Shown piece after piece: positions 34,073 through 43,941 of a stretch of DNA of 64,000 nucleotides; the first letter of the stretch is position 1, and each line of letters starts with the position of its first letter. Under the pieces are notes generated by a model that saw nothing but the letters and a program-made list of their open reading frames with translations, was not told the DNA's origin and ran no database searches. Source of the DNA: Cohnella sp. CFH 77786 (lineage in GTDB: Bacteria > Bacillota > Bacilli > Paenibacillales > Paenibacillaceae); assembly GCF_019400745.1 (NCBI RefSeq), contig NZ_WJIB01000003.1, forward strand, positions 62,001-126,000, read 5' to 3'. The translations under genes and the position numbers were made by a program.

Positions 34073-34465
34073 TTTTTCAAGGAGGTTACTGTCTTCCAGA
34101 CACAGGTTCCGCGGTATGATCTCCGTCTGACGGATTCTGTCGTCGATTTCAAGCAGCAGCTTCATGAACTGCAATTGTTGTTCCATCTCGATCAGCTCCC
34201 GCACAACCGAAACCAATTGTTCTGAAAGTTCACTCAGCAGTATGTCATGCAGGTGTCGACTCTGCCATTGAACATGCCGGCATGTCGGTGAAATGGGATC
34301 CGCCGGATGAATCTCATTCGATTCGGGGTGAATCTTATCCGAAAGTGGATGAATCCCATCCGAAACTGCCTGTATCTCATCCGCTAGTTCAGTAGAAGGC
34401 GATTTCATGTGCCAAGGATTTGTCGATCGCTCCGGCATGCGTCGCCGATTTGTTCGACAAGTCAA
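34043..34465 (-). CDS. Small uncharacterised protein with 7-residue repeats and a coiled coil
   Basis: A 140-residue protein with a TTG start at 34465 behind a strong AAGGAGG (5-base spacing), which supports translation. Residues 29-56 hold four degenerate heptads (DEIQAVS, DGIHPLS, DKIHPES, NEIHPAD) matching a 21-base DNA repeat at 34298-34381. The later part is strongly helical, probably a coiled coil (LSEQLVSVVRELIEMEQQLQ). The C-terminus (LLEKQKNQSDQRD) is encoded by the shared terminator hairpin. There is no signal peptide or known domain. Function unknown; the intact start signal is the main reason to call it a gene. Confidence 0.5.
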   Translation of the reverse strand: MTCRTNRRRMPERSTNPWHMKSPSTELADEIQAVSDGIHPLSDKIHPESNEIHPADPISPTCRHVQWQSRHLHDILLSELSEQLVSVVRELIEMEQQLQFMKLLLEIDDRIRQTEIIPRNLCLEDSNLLEKQKNQSDQRD

Positions 34466-34571
34466 TCCAGCCTCCTTGAAGTGATGTTTGGGATCACCGC
34501 GCTGTCTATAGCGGCAAGTTTTAGGGCCATCGTATCCAAGCGTTCAAAGAATTCGTTGGCTTAATAATCCA

Positions 34572-34626
34572 AGAAAAAGAAGCAATCCTACTGCCATGCA
34601 TTGGCCTGAAGGATTGCTTCTTTTAT
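34572..34626. terminator. Bidirectional terminator
   Basis: Arms GAAGCAATCCT (34579-34589) and AGGATTGCTTC (34610-34620) with T-rich flanks on both strands. It would end the aldo-keto reductase transcript on the minus strand. Confidence 0.8.
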
Positions 34627-34685
34627 CGCTTTCTTTCAAAGAACCACTACAATGATGTTTGAGCCGACCCGAACAACCTGAACAT

Positions 34686-35633
<948 letters not shown>

Positions 35634-35795
35634 TAGATAACCTCATCTCCATTTCTTGACTTCGATGTCCATCATATCACACTAAAATTACATGGTAAAC
35701 ACTTTTTGTTATTTTTGTAAGTCTTGATCCCTTTGCATTTCGTGTATATGCTTTTCAGAATTCAGGGTATAATAAAAAAATAAGGAGGTTAAATC

Positions 35796-36467
35796 TTGAA
35801 CAACAATATTAATAGATCGGATAAAATGAACGAGACTCGAGTCAAGCTAGTTACTAAGCTACTCCCTTATTTGCGAAAAAATGGCCTTCAATCCGTTCGG
35901 ATGGATGAAATCGCAAAAGTGATGGAGATTAGCAGAGTGACTCTATATAAGTATTTTTCAACCAAAGAAGAAATAATCGGATTCATTGTAGATGGTTTTG
36001 TTGATTACATGAACGAACTGACTTCCGGCACCTTGGATTCAGATCAAAATTTCGGCACCCGATTCCAGCAAATATTCGTGCAGTCCGTTTCGCTTATTGA
36101 GTGTTTCACGGATATTTTCTTAAAGGAACTCGAAACCAGTTACCCGGATTGGTATGATCGATTGAATGAAGCCATGAAGAAGCGAGAACAGCTGGTATTG
36201 GCTTTCTACGGAGAAGGAATTCAAAAAGGGATTTTTAACGATATCAATGGCAAGCTGTTAATTATGCAGGATGAGCTTCTAAGGGGAATGTTCAATGTCA
36301 AATATTTAATGACGAATCAATTAACCGTTCAACAAATTTTATATGATTATTATCAATTAAAGAAAATTCAGTTATTTAAACCCGAAAAACTTTCAGCCAT
36401 TGATGATGCTGCCATTATGCCGAGAATTGAGTATTTGGCTCAAAAGATTACCAAAAACCTTTTTTGA
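35796..36467 (+). CDS. TetR/AcrR-family transcriptional regulator
   Basis: A 223-residue regulator beginning at TTG 35796 behind AAGGAGG (7-base spacing). The helix-turn-helix is in residues about 20-62 (NGLQSVRMDEIAKVMEISRV, TLYKYFSTKEEIIGFIVDGF). The C-terminal domain is helical and AT-rich in coding. Its divergent position to the aldo-keto reductase suggests local control of that gene. The ligand is unknown. It ends just before a perfect terminator. Confidence 0.87.
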   Translation: MNNNINRSDKMNETRVKLVTKLLPYLRKNGLQSVRMDEIAKVMEISRVTLYKYFSTKEEIIGFIVDGFVDYMNELTSGTLDSDQNFGTRFQQIFVQSVSLIECFTDIFLKELETSYPDWYDRLNEAMKKREQLVLAFYGEGIQKGIFNDINGKLLIMQDELLRGMFNVKYLMTNQLTVQQILYDYYQLKKIQLFKPEKLSAIDDAAIMPRIEYLAQKITKNLF

Positions 36468-36468
36468 C

Positions 36469-36498
36469 AAAAACACGCAGTTCGACTGCGTGTTTTTG
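36469..36498 (+). terminator. Terminator of the TetR-family gene
   Basis: Perfect stem AAACACGCAGT / ACTGCGTGTTT with a TCG loop and a T-run. Confidence 0.88.
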
Positions 36499-36569
36499 TA
36501 TTTATGCTTCTCAATCCGTTTCGATAGCCTTTTCGCGGGGTCATTTTCATGTTCAGGAGGGATTCAAGA

Positions 36570-36635
36570 ATGAGGATCGTCAAGACGCAGCAGGACCTTG
36601 TCGTCCAGTGCTTTGCCGGGGCAACTGATGAATGA
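36570..36635 (+). pseudogene. Truncated 5' end of a protein gene
   Basis: A 21-codon frame behind AGGAGGG reads MRIVKTQQDLVVQCFAGATDE and stops. It resembles the N-terminus of phospholipase D-like proteins that begin similarly before a FAG-type turn, so a gene may have been truncated here. The rest of 36500-37062 holds no gene that I can support. Confidence 0.25.
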
Positions 36636-37062
36636 TCTTGAGTACGACACGGAGAGCGAAATTCGCTTGGGCAGAAAACTATATCGCCGTTTTCGAAGCG
36701 GGAGACAACACAGGCTCCTGAGAGTTTCCCCCAAAGAACTTGCCGTTATTTGTGATATGGTTCACCGTAACTATTCTGTACGGAGCAAAAGATTCTTATG
36801 AGCAGAATAGCCGGAAACCGTTGGGGGGCCACCTTGAGCCTTCAACGCGTACGGTCAGGCTTTCCAAATGAGATCCATCTTATTGGACAGGGGAGCGAAA
36901 AGGGGAGAGAACGCGAGCCTGTTTTCCGTTCCGGCCCTGCATCAGCATAGACGATGACGGAAGGAGCAACAATACACCATAGCAAAGCGCATTTCCAGAA
37001 TGGAACCGACTCAGCGGTTCCCGAATTGATAAATGGATACTTCAATCGTAGAAATGATACAT

Positions 37063-37090
37063 TTGTAAGCGCAATCATCCATGCTACACT
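37063..37090 (+). promoter_or_regulatory. Promoter with overlapping CcpA (cre) site
   Basis: TTGTAA (37063-37068) and TACACT (37085-37090) are 16 bases apart. TTGTAAGCGCAATCA at 37063-37077 fits the cre consensus WTGNAANCGNWNNCW fully and covers the -35 box. Glucose repression by CcpA of the importer that follows is therefore likely. Confidence 0.7.
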
Positions 37091-37192
37091 TGACATGTCG
37101 AACCGAATCCGCGAATGGAAGCGCTATCCGGAGAGCGCCGTTCCGCACGCGGCATTGCTTAAGCGAATTACAATCAGAGGGGGATTTAGACA

Positions 37193-38521
37193 GTGAAAAG
37201 AACGGCTCTGTTGTCTCTGGTTATCGTAATGATGTTTGCGGCGTTTCTCCTGGGATGTTCGAAGAGGGAAGGGACTTCCGGGGCTTCCGCAACGCCAAGC
37301 GCCGCGCCTCAGGAATCGACCGTAAAGGAGGACTCCGGAGCCAAGAGCTCCGGCGGAGAAAAAGTCAAGCTGACGGTTTACAGTACGACGAACGATAAGC
37401 CGGTGCAGGAAGTGTACAAGCAAATCGCCGCCGCTTTCACCAGCGAGAATCCGAACATCGAAGTGGATCTTCAATTTCCCGGATCCGAATATGAGAATAT
37501 TCTGAAGGTCAAGATGGCGGCCAACGATCTTCCCGATGTATTCGATACCCACGGCTGGGCGGTAGTCCGGTACGGAAAGTACCTGGCGGATCTGAGGGAC
37601 GAACCGTGGGTTCCGAATATGACCGACACGATCAAAGACGTCGTGACGGACAAGGACGGCAAAGTGCATGCGCTCGTCATGAGCGAAGCGAAAGACGGTC
37701 TGACTTATAACGTCGACATGCTGAAGCAATATAACATTGAGCCGCCCAAGACATTCGACGAACTGATGGCTGCGGCGGAAAAAATCAAAAAGGAAAGCAA
37801 AGGCGCGGTGACTCCGTTCTTCTTCTCGGGGATCGACGATTGGATGATCGGCCAATTTTTCGACTACTTCGCCACCTCCCAGTTGATCAGTCCGCAGCAA
37901 AACGAAGCCCAAAACTTGCTGAACAAGACGTTTGACTGGAAGAAGTGGACCCCGCTGCCGGAAAAATATTTGGAGATGTTCAAGAAAGGCTACATCAACA
38001 AAGATGTGCTGACGGCCAAGTACAGCGATTTGCCGCAGCAATTCGCCGAAGGAAAAGTCGCGTTCACGCTGCTCGGACCTTCTTTTGCGGATGAAGTGCA
38101 TAAAATCAATCCCGATCTGAAGATCGGCTTTATGCCGGTGCCTTCCATGGTGAGCGGAGACGAGCCGAACTTCTCCGGAGGAGAGCGATATACCTTCGGC
38201 GCTTGGAAGGACGGCAAACATCTGAAAGAAGCGAAGCAGCTCATCGCGTTCTTCGCCAAGACGGAGAACATGGAGAAAATCGCCAATGTGACGAAGCTTC
38301 CGCCCGGACTGAAGGGAGTATCGGCCACTCACGAGTTTACCGAGTACTATGAGAAATATGCGAACATCCGCGTATTCCCGTATTTCGACCGGGTTTACCT
38401 GCCTAGCGGCATGTGGGACGTCATGTGCAAAACCGGCAGCGCGCTGCTGGGCGGATCCGTCACGCCGGAGCAGTTTTCCGAGAAAATGAAGCAGGAAGCG
38501 GAGCGTTTGAGCAACAAGTAA
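37193..38521 (+). CDS. Sugar ABC transporter substrate-binding lipoprotein, probable inositol importer
   Basis: A 442-residue extracellular family 1 binding protein starting at GTG 37193, eight bases after GAGGGGG. The signal peptide ends FLLGCSKRE, with the cysteine lipidated, followed by a Ser/Gly linker. The mature domain has IAAAFTSENPNIEVDLQFPG, LPDVFDTHGWAVVRYGKYLA and a Trp-rich C-terminal half typical of CUT1 binders. It is followed by two permeases and a YesM/YesN pair, and the iol genes come next, so inositol or an inositol derivative is a reasonable guess for the ligand. No ATPase is encoded. Confidence 0.85.
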   Translation: MKRTALLSLVIVMMFAAFLLGCSKREGTSGASATPSAAPQESTVKEDSGAKSSGGEKVKLTVYSTTNDKPVQEVYKQIAAAFTSENPNIEVDLQFPGSEYENILKVKMAANDLPDVFDTHGWAVVRYGKYLADLRDEPWVPNMTDTIKDVVTDKDGKVHALVMSEAKDGLTYNVDMLKQYNIEPPKTFDELMAAAEKIKKESKGAVTPFFFSGIDDWMIGQFFDYFATSQLISPQQNEAQNLLNKTFDWKKWTPLPEKYLEMFKKGYINKDVLTAKYSDLPQQFAEGKVAFTLLGPSFADEVHKINPDLKIGFMPVPSMVSGDEPNFSGGERYTFGAWKDGKHLKEAKQLIAFFAKTENMEKIANVTKLPPGLKGVSATHEFTEYYEKYANIRVFPYFDRVYLPSGMWDVMCKTGSALLGGSVTPEQFSEKMKQEAERLSNK

Positions 38522-38534
38522 GCGGGAATAAGGT

Positions 38535-38560
38535 GAAGCGGGGGAAGCTTCCTCCGCTTC
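38535..38560 (+). terminator. Intercistronic hairpin after binding-protein gene
   Basis: Arms GAAGCGGGGGAA and TTCCTCCGCTTC (one mismatch) with a 2-base gap and no T-run. It probably stabilises the binding-protein mRNA or lowers downstream expression. Confidence 0.5.
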
Positions 38561-38596
38561 CTCGCTTTCCGCAAGGAAGGGGTTGGTAGAACCGTC

Positions 38597-39523
38597 ATGC
38601 AAACGTCAACCGAACTTCGGCCGCCGGCTCCGAACCGAAGGCGTACCGGCAAGCTCGCCCATTCACCCTTATGGCTTAATCTTCTGTACGTGCCCGCGCT
38701 GGCCCTTTTCGCCGTTTTTATCTTTTATCCCTTTTACAAAGGCATTGTAATATCTTTTACGAACTGGGACGGTTTTTCCCAGGAGTACCGGCATATCGGA
38801 ATCGCCAACTACAAACGGATGTTTTCCGATCCGGATATCGCCAATGTCATCAAGAACACGCTTATTTACGGAGTAGGCAGCACGCTGTTACAGAATCTGG
38901 CCGGTCTGGCTTACGCCTTGTTCCTGAACCAGAGCATCCGGACGCGGGGGCTTGCCCGCACCGTCATTTATTTGCCGGTTATCATCAGTCCGCTGATCAT
39001 GGGCTACATCTGGTATTTCTTTTTCCAGTATCGGGGCGGCGCGCTGAACGATATCGTTCTGTTGTTCCGGAATGAACCGATCAACCTTCTTGGAGATCCG
39101 GGAATTAACGTCTGGATCATTACTTTCGTAAACACGTACCAGTTTCTTGGTATTTCGATGGTTATTTTTCTCGCCGGACTGCAGGTCATCCCGAAAGATT
39201 ATTATGAAGCGGCTACCATTGACGGCGCGAACGCAGCCGGTAAATTCCGGTACGTTACATGGCCGATGCTGGCTCCTTCCTTGACGATCAGCGTCGTGCT
39301 GAATCTGATCGGGGGCTTGAAGCTGTTCGATGTGGTGACGGCCATGACGAACGGCGGTCCAGGCTACGCCTCGGCTTCCTTGTCGAGCATGATGTACCAG
39401 CTTTATTTCGGCCGGCAGGATGCCGGTTACGCGGCCTCGCTCGGCAATCTGATGTTTGTGCTCATTTCGATGGTCAGCATTACAGCGCTGGTATTCTTAA
39501 GACGGCGGGAGGTGAGCCCGTGA
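38597..39523 (+). CDS. Sugar ABC transporter permease (CUT1, MalF type)
   Basis: A 308-residue permease with six membrane helices. The N-terminal cytoplasmic stretch is basic, the first helix begins NLLYVPALALFAVFIFYPF, and the EAA loop reads DYYEAATIDGANAAGKFRYVTWP. Start ATG 38597; the ribosome-binding site (AAGGAAGGGG) is rather far upstream. It overlaps the next permease gene by one base. Substrate follows the neighbouring binding protein. Confidence 0.87.
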   Translation: MQTSTELRPPAPNRRRTGKLAHSPLWLNLLYVPALALFAVFIFYPFYKGIVISFTNWDGFSQEYRHIGIANYKRMFSDPDIANVIKNTLIYGVGSTLLQNLAGLAYALFLNQSIRTRGLARTVIYLPVIISPLIMGYIWYFFFQYRGGALNDIVLLFRNEPINLLGDPGINVWIITFVNTYQFLGISMVIFLAGLQVIPKDYYEAATIDGANAAGKFRYVTWPMLAPSLTISVVLNLIGGLKLFDVVTAMTNGGPGYASASLSSMMYQLYFGRQDAGYAASLGNLMFVLISMVSITALVFLRRREVSP

Positions 39524-40335
39524 TGCGGAATCGTTCAGGGAGAATCGCCCTCTCGTTGCTCATCTGCCTCATTCATGTGCTTCCGTTTTACGTTTTGCTG
39601 ACCTCTTCGTTCAAGGCGATGGACGACCCGAGCTCCAAATGGGTCATGCCGGGCTATTTTTATCTCGACAACTTCACGAATGCCTGGAAAGAAGCGAATT
39701 TGGGCCGGGCTTTTACGAATAATATCGCCATTCTGGTCGGAGCGATCGTTCTCATCGTCATCATCGGTTCCATCGCCGCCTATCCGCTGGCCCGATACAA
39801 AACGTCCTGGAACAAATTCGTCTACGCGCTGTTCGTCTCCGCGATGATCGTGCCGCCGCTGACGATTCTCGTTCCGCTGTACAAATTCATGGTCGATATC
39901 GGCGGCATGAACTCGTTCTGGGGCATCATTTTGCTTCATGTTACGTTTAATTTGCCGGTCACGATCTTCTTGTACACGGGGTTCATCGACACGATTCCGA
40001 AAGAGCTGGATGAAGCCGCGATGATCGACGGTTCCGGCAAGCTGCGCATGTTCTATTCGGTCATCCTGCCGCTGCTCAAGCCGGTCACGGCGACGGTGAT
40101 CATTCTGACCGGCGTTACGATCTGGAACGATTATCAGTTTTCCGTATTCTTCCTGCAGCAGCCGGATTCGCGAACGATCACGGTCGCGCTGTCGGCTTTC
40201 TTCGGCCAATACAACAACAACATCGGATGGGTGGCCGCCGGTTCGTTGATGGGAGCGGTTCCGGTCGCCGGCGTCTATTTGTTCCTGCAGAGGTACTTCA
40301 TTCACGGATTGTCTTCGGGTGCGGTCAAAGGGTAG
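39523..40335 (+). CDS. Sugar ABC transporter permease (CUT1, MalG type)
   Basis: A 270-residue permease with six helices, the EAA loop ELDEAAMIDGSGKLRMFYSVILP and the common C-terminal end YFIHGLSSGAVKG. The ATG at 39523 shares one base with the upstream TGA; a GTG immediately before it in frame is also possible, behind GGGAGGTG. It is the last gene of the importer operon. Confidence 0.87.
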   Translation: MRNRSGRIALSLLICLIHVLPFYVLLTSSFKAMDDPSSKWVMPGYFYLDNFTNAWKEANLGRAFTNNIAILVGAIVLIVIIGSIAAYPLARYKTSWNKFVYALFVSAMIVPPLTILVPLYKFMVDIGGMNSFWGIILLHVTFNLPVTIFLYTGFIDTIPKELDEAAMIDGSGKLRMFYSVILPLLKPVTATVIILTGVTIWNDYQFSVFFLQQPDSRTITVALSAFFGQYNNNIGWVAAGSLMGAVPVAGVYLFLQRYFIHGLSSGAVKG

Positions 40336-40351
40336 CACCGGATTCCGGCAC

Positions 40352-40387
40352 ATGCCTGGGGCGTCTTGCGGCGCTGCAGGCATTTTC
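40352..40387 (+). terminator. Terminator after importer operon
   Basis: Arms ATGCCTG (40352-40358) and CAGGCAT (40377-40383) with an 18-base GC-rich loop, ending TTTT. It separates the transporter genes from the sensor kinase gene. Confidence 0.65.
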
Positions 40388-40464
40388 CAGTTTTCAGGCG
40401 GCTTCCCGGCCGATAAGATGGAATTGAACATTCGCTATGCCCAGTATTCCGGAGGAGGGATCAA

Positions 40465-42192
40465 GTGAAGCTTCGAAGCAAATTATCGCTGCTTTTTCTT
40501 GCCACGATCATGATCCCGATTTCGGTGATCATCTTGGCCGTGCCTTCCTTTTATCTTCGTTCCATGAAAGAGCAAATGACGGAAACCGCCAAAGGGACCT
40601 TGACGGTTGCGACACAGAATATCGAGATGTACCTGGACGACTTGGATCGGCTGTCCATTACGCCTTACTTCCATTTGGACGTCATGGAAGCCTTGAAAAT
40701 GAAAGCGAGCAAATCCTACTCGGAATACAGCCCTTATCGGAAAATGCTTGCGGAGAAGGCGCTCACGTTCGCGCTCCCCGCTCAAACCAAAAACATCCGC
40801 AAGGACATCATGGGAACGATTCTTCTGCCGTTTGACGGCTCCGTGTATGTCGTGACTCCGGACGGCATTCTGAACGCCGTGAAGGACTATCCCTACAAGG
40901 ACCAGAGCTGGTACAAAAAAGCCGTCGAGGCGGACGGAGGCGTCGCTTTCATCGGAACGCATCCGCAAGATTATTTCCCTTCGGAGGCAACGAGGACGGC
41001 GTTCTCCATTGCGCGGTTGATCAAAGATCCGGACTCGGGCAAACCGCTCGCCGTCATGATGGCGGACGCCGATACCGTCGTATTGGAACGCATTACTCGG
41101 GAAATCCGGTTTCATGTCGGTTCCAAGGTGGTCATCCTCGACGATAAACGCAAATTGATTTACGCCAATCGCCCGCTTTCATCGGAGGCGGCCTCTCAAG
41201 TGTCGGACGGCCTTGAGACGGTGGAGGACGATAACGACACATTCGCTGCCGTATACAAGACGTTGGATCGGTCGGGATGGAAAATCGCCGTCCTGCTCTC
41301 CAATCATGACATCCAATCGCAAGTGCGATGGCTAAAAGAAGTTTGTTACCTTTTTGCGTTCGGGGGATTCGCCGTCACGCTGCTGCTTTATTTCACGCTC
41401 TCTTATTGGATGGTCGATCCGTTCAAGAGAATGATTCAGATGATGAAGAAGGTGCAGCGCGGCGATCTGCGCGGCAGGCTGAAGGTCCGGGGCAAGGATG
41501 AGGTGGCGCAGCTCGGACATGCCTTGAACACGATGATCGAACAATTGAACGACTTAATCGACAGGGAATACCGCGCCGAGCTTAACAAACGGAATGCGGA
41601 ATACCGGGCGCTTCAGTCGCAGATTCAGCCGCATTTTCTGTACAACACGTTAAACGGTTTTCTCGCCTTGAACCGGATCGGGCAGACCGAGAGGCTGGAG
41701 CAAGCCATTTTCTCCCTTAGCGACATGCTTCGGTATACTCTGGGGCATACCGAATGGACGACGGTTCGGGAGGAGTTCGATTTTCTCCGCCGTTATTGCG
41801 AACTGCAGCGGATTCGTTTCGAGGAACGCTTGCAGGTATCCATCGACGCGCAGCCGCAAACGGAAGCATTCAAAATCCCGAAGCTGCTGCTGCAGCCACT
41901 GGTTGAAAACGCTATTATTCATGGAATCGAGCCGAAAGACAGCCCGGGACATTTGCAGGTGTCCGCTTGGCTTGACGAAGAGGCCGGAGGCCCGATGCTG
42001 CGGATCCGGGTTGCGGATGACGGCGTCGGATTTTCCGTCCGTCCTGAAAGCATCAAGCATAGCGTAGGTTTAACCAACGTCAAGGAAAGATTAAAGCTTG
42101 CTTTTGAGAATGCATCATGGGTATTGGAATCGGATCGCGGATCGGGAACCCGTATAACGATCGAAATTCCTGTGGAGGATGTGAAGCCATGA
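40465..42192 (+). CDS. YesM-type sensor histidine kinase
   Basis: A 575-residue membrane kinase. The first helix is at residues about 8-28, an extracytoplasmic Cache-like sensor spans about 30-285, and the second helix lies around 293-313. A HAMP domain follows (SYWMVDPFKRMIQMMKKVQ). The phospho-accepting His390 is in QIQPHFLYNTLNGF, and the ATPase domain has LLLQPLVENAIIHGIE and VADDGVGF. The GTG at 40465 follows GGAGGAGGG. It overlaps the response regulator by four bases. YesM/YesN pairs in this family usually sense sugars or binding-protein complexes and control nearby ABC importers. Confidence 0.9.
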   Translation: MKLRSKLSLLFLATIMIPISVIILAVPSFYLRSMKEQMTETAKGTLTVATQNIEMYLDDLDRLSITPYFHLDVMEALKMKASKSYSEYSPYRKMLAEKALTFALPAQTKNIRKDIMGTILLPFDGSVYVVTPDGILNAVKDYPYKDQSWYKKAVEADGGVAFIGTHPQDYFPSEATRTAFSIARLIKDPDSGKPLAVMMADADTVVLERITREIRFHVGSKVVILDDKRKLIYANRPLSSEAASQVSDGLETVEDDNDTFAAVYKTLDRSGWKIAVLLSNHDIQSQVRWLKEVCYLFAFGGFAVTLLLYFTLSYWMVDPFKRMIQMMKKVQRGDLRGRLKVRGKDEVAQLGHALNTMIEQLNDLIDREYRAELNKRNAEYRALQSQIQPHFLYNTLNGFLALNRIGQTERLEQAIFSLSDMLRYTLGHTEWTTVREEFDFLRRYCELQRIRFEERLQVSIDAQPQTEAFKIPKLLLQPLVENAIIHGIEPKDSPGHLQVSAWLDEEAGGPMLRIRVADDGVGFSVRPESIKHSVGLTNVKERLKLAFENASWVLESDRGSGTRITIEIPVEDVKP

Positions 42193-43685
42193 AAATCGTG
42201 ATTGCAGACGATGAGCGGCTGTCGCGCGTCAATCTGGTGCAGATGATCGGAAAAATGTCCCAGCCCTGGGAACTCGCTGGCGAAGCCGCGAACGGCGAGG
42301 AGCTGGTCGAGCTTGTCCGCGAACAGATGCCGGACATCGCCATTGTCGATATCCGGATGCCGAAGATGAACGGCTTGACCGCCATCCAAACGGCCCGCGA
42401 AGTATCCCCGCTCACGCAATGGATTATCCTTAGCGGCTTCTCGGATTTTGAATACGCCAGGCAAGCCATTCAGCTGGGAGCTTCGGAATACCTGCTCAAA
42501 CCGGTTCGGTCGGAGCAATTGGAACAAACCTTGAATCGGGTGTTCAAGGATAATGTCCGGTACAAGCTGTTGCTGAACAAGCAGTTCGAGAATGATTTGA
42601 CGGCTCTGTACCACGGGCTTGCCTGCATCGATCAAGAGCCGGATGGCAGCATGATGAGAAACGGGAACTTCAGCGCTTTGCTGTTCTATATCGACGGATC
42701 CTGTACCGGGGCGGAAATGATGCGCCGGCAGTCCGAATTCAGCCGGGATGTCCGTACGCAATTGGACGATTTGACCCGGAATGGATTTTGCACCGCGCTT
42801 GTGGCCCTTTCCGGCGGAGAACTGGCCGCCGTGGCCGCGTCGGAAACCGAAAGAAGCGGTCGGACGGCAGCCATGCTGCGGACCAAGCTGGAAAAGCTGC
42901 TCGGGCAATACGGCAGTTCTTCCTTGAAAATAACGGCTTTGCAAACGGCGGAATGCGATTCGTTCCCTTCGTTGTTCGAGCAAACGGAGCTGCTGAGGGA
43001 AAAGGCCTGCCTTAGACCGGTCCTGGGCATCGGCCGCCTATGGACGATGGAGGAGATGGATCATTCGGCGAATAACGCAGCATGGACGGAAATCGGCAAG
43101 CACCTGATCGAACTGGCAGCGGCGTATAAAGCCAAGCAATATCTGCATTTTCAGAACGGGATCGGCAGCCTGGAGAAAAAGCTGGAACGATGCAAGGACG
43201 CTGAGCATCCGAAAGCGGTCGGCAACTGCGCCCGTTTCTTAGCATGTACGATGAATGGTGACGAAGGAGAAGCGCCGAATTTCCAAGCCATCATCGGGCA
43301 GTTGAAGAGGCGCGGGGAACGGCTGCTGGAGGAGAACCATAGCGATGACAACCGTCTGACCCGAATCGTGGATCAAGTCATTTCCATCATCGAAGAGAAA
43401 TACATGGACGATATCAGCCTGGGCCAGATCGCCGCCGAGCTGGACATGACGCAAAATTATTTGAGCTTTTTATTTCACAAGCAGACAGGTACGACGTTCA
43501 TGAAGTACCTCACCCGAATCCGGATGCTGAAAGCCAAGGAGCTGCTCAGCGGCTCGGATATGCAAGTTCAACAGGTTGCAAACAAGGTCGGTTATTATAG
43601 CACCCGCTATTTTTCCAAATTGTTCCGGGAAGCGGCAGGCTGCCAGCCTTCGGAATACCGCAAGAGATTCGAGAAGGTCAATTAG
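42189..43685 (+). CDS. YesN-type response regulator with AraC DNA-binding domain
   Basis: A 498-residue response regulator. The receiver domain holds acidic residues IADDER, the phospho-accepting Asp54 (AIVDIRMPKMNG) and Lys in YLLKPVRSEQ. A middle region of about 240 residues has no recognised fold. The C-terminal AraC/XylS domain has two helix-turn-helices (ISLGQIAAELDMTQNYLSFL and DMQVQQVANKVGYYSTRYFS). The start ATG overlaps the kinase stop (ATGA). It most likely activates the importer at 37193 and perhaps the iol operon. Confidence 0.9.
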   Translation: MKIVIADDERLSRVNLVQMIGKMSQPWELAGEAANGEELVELVREQMPDIAIVDIRMPKMNGLTAIQTAREVSPLTQWIILSGFSDFEYARQAIQLGASEYLLKPVRSEQLEQTLNRVFKDNVRYKLLLNKQFENDLTALYHGLACIDQEPDGSMMRNGNFSALLFYIDGSCTGAEMMRRQSEFSRDVRTQLDDLTRNGFCTALVALSGGELAAVAASETERSGRTAAMLRTKLEKLLGQYGSSSLKITALQTAECDSFPSLFEQTELLREKACLRPVLGIGRLWTMEEMDHSANNAAWTEIGKHLIELAAAYKAKQYLHFQNGIGSLEKKLERCKDAEHPKAVGNCARFLACTMNGDEGEAPNFQAIIGQLKRRGERLLEENHSDDNRLTRIVDQVISIIEEKYMDDISLGQIAAELDMTQNYLSFLFHKQTGTTFMKYLTRIRMLKAKELLSGSDMQVQQVANKVGYYSTRYFSKLFREAAGCQPSEYRKRFEKVN

Positions 43686-43741
43686 AGACAACTGGAGAAG
43701 GACTGCATAGTCGCGCTCGAGATCGCCTCCGCAGCCACAAC

Positions 43742-43795
43742 CGCGATCCGAACCGGGCGCAAGGTTGAACTTGTAAGGAAGAGATCGCGTTTTTC
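43742..43795 (+). terminator. Terminator-like hairpin after the YesN-type gene
   Basis: Arms CGCGATC (43742-43748) and GATCGCG (43783-43789) enclose a smaller AACC/GGTT hairpin and are followed by TTTTT. Confidence 0.55.
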
Positions 43796-43941
43796 CTGAG
43801 GGGGTGCTATTATGGCTATAAATTCGTATGATAGCCGCAGCCTGATATCGAAAGTGATCAGCAACTCGGCGAATTTATGCCCGAACTGGCGATCCGAAGA
43901 TCGACCGGTCGTCCGAACAACAACCAAAGACTGGATGAAGA

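Noticed and set aside
36598..36801. 67-codon frame after the truncated gene start
   Set aside because: No ribosome-binding site; basic, low-information sequence without a recognisable pattern.
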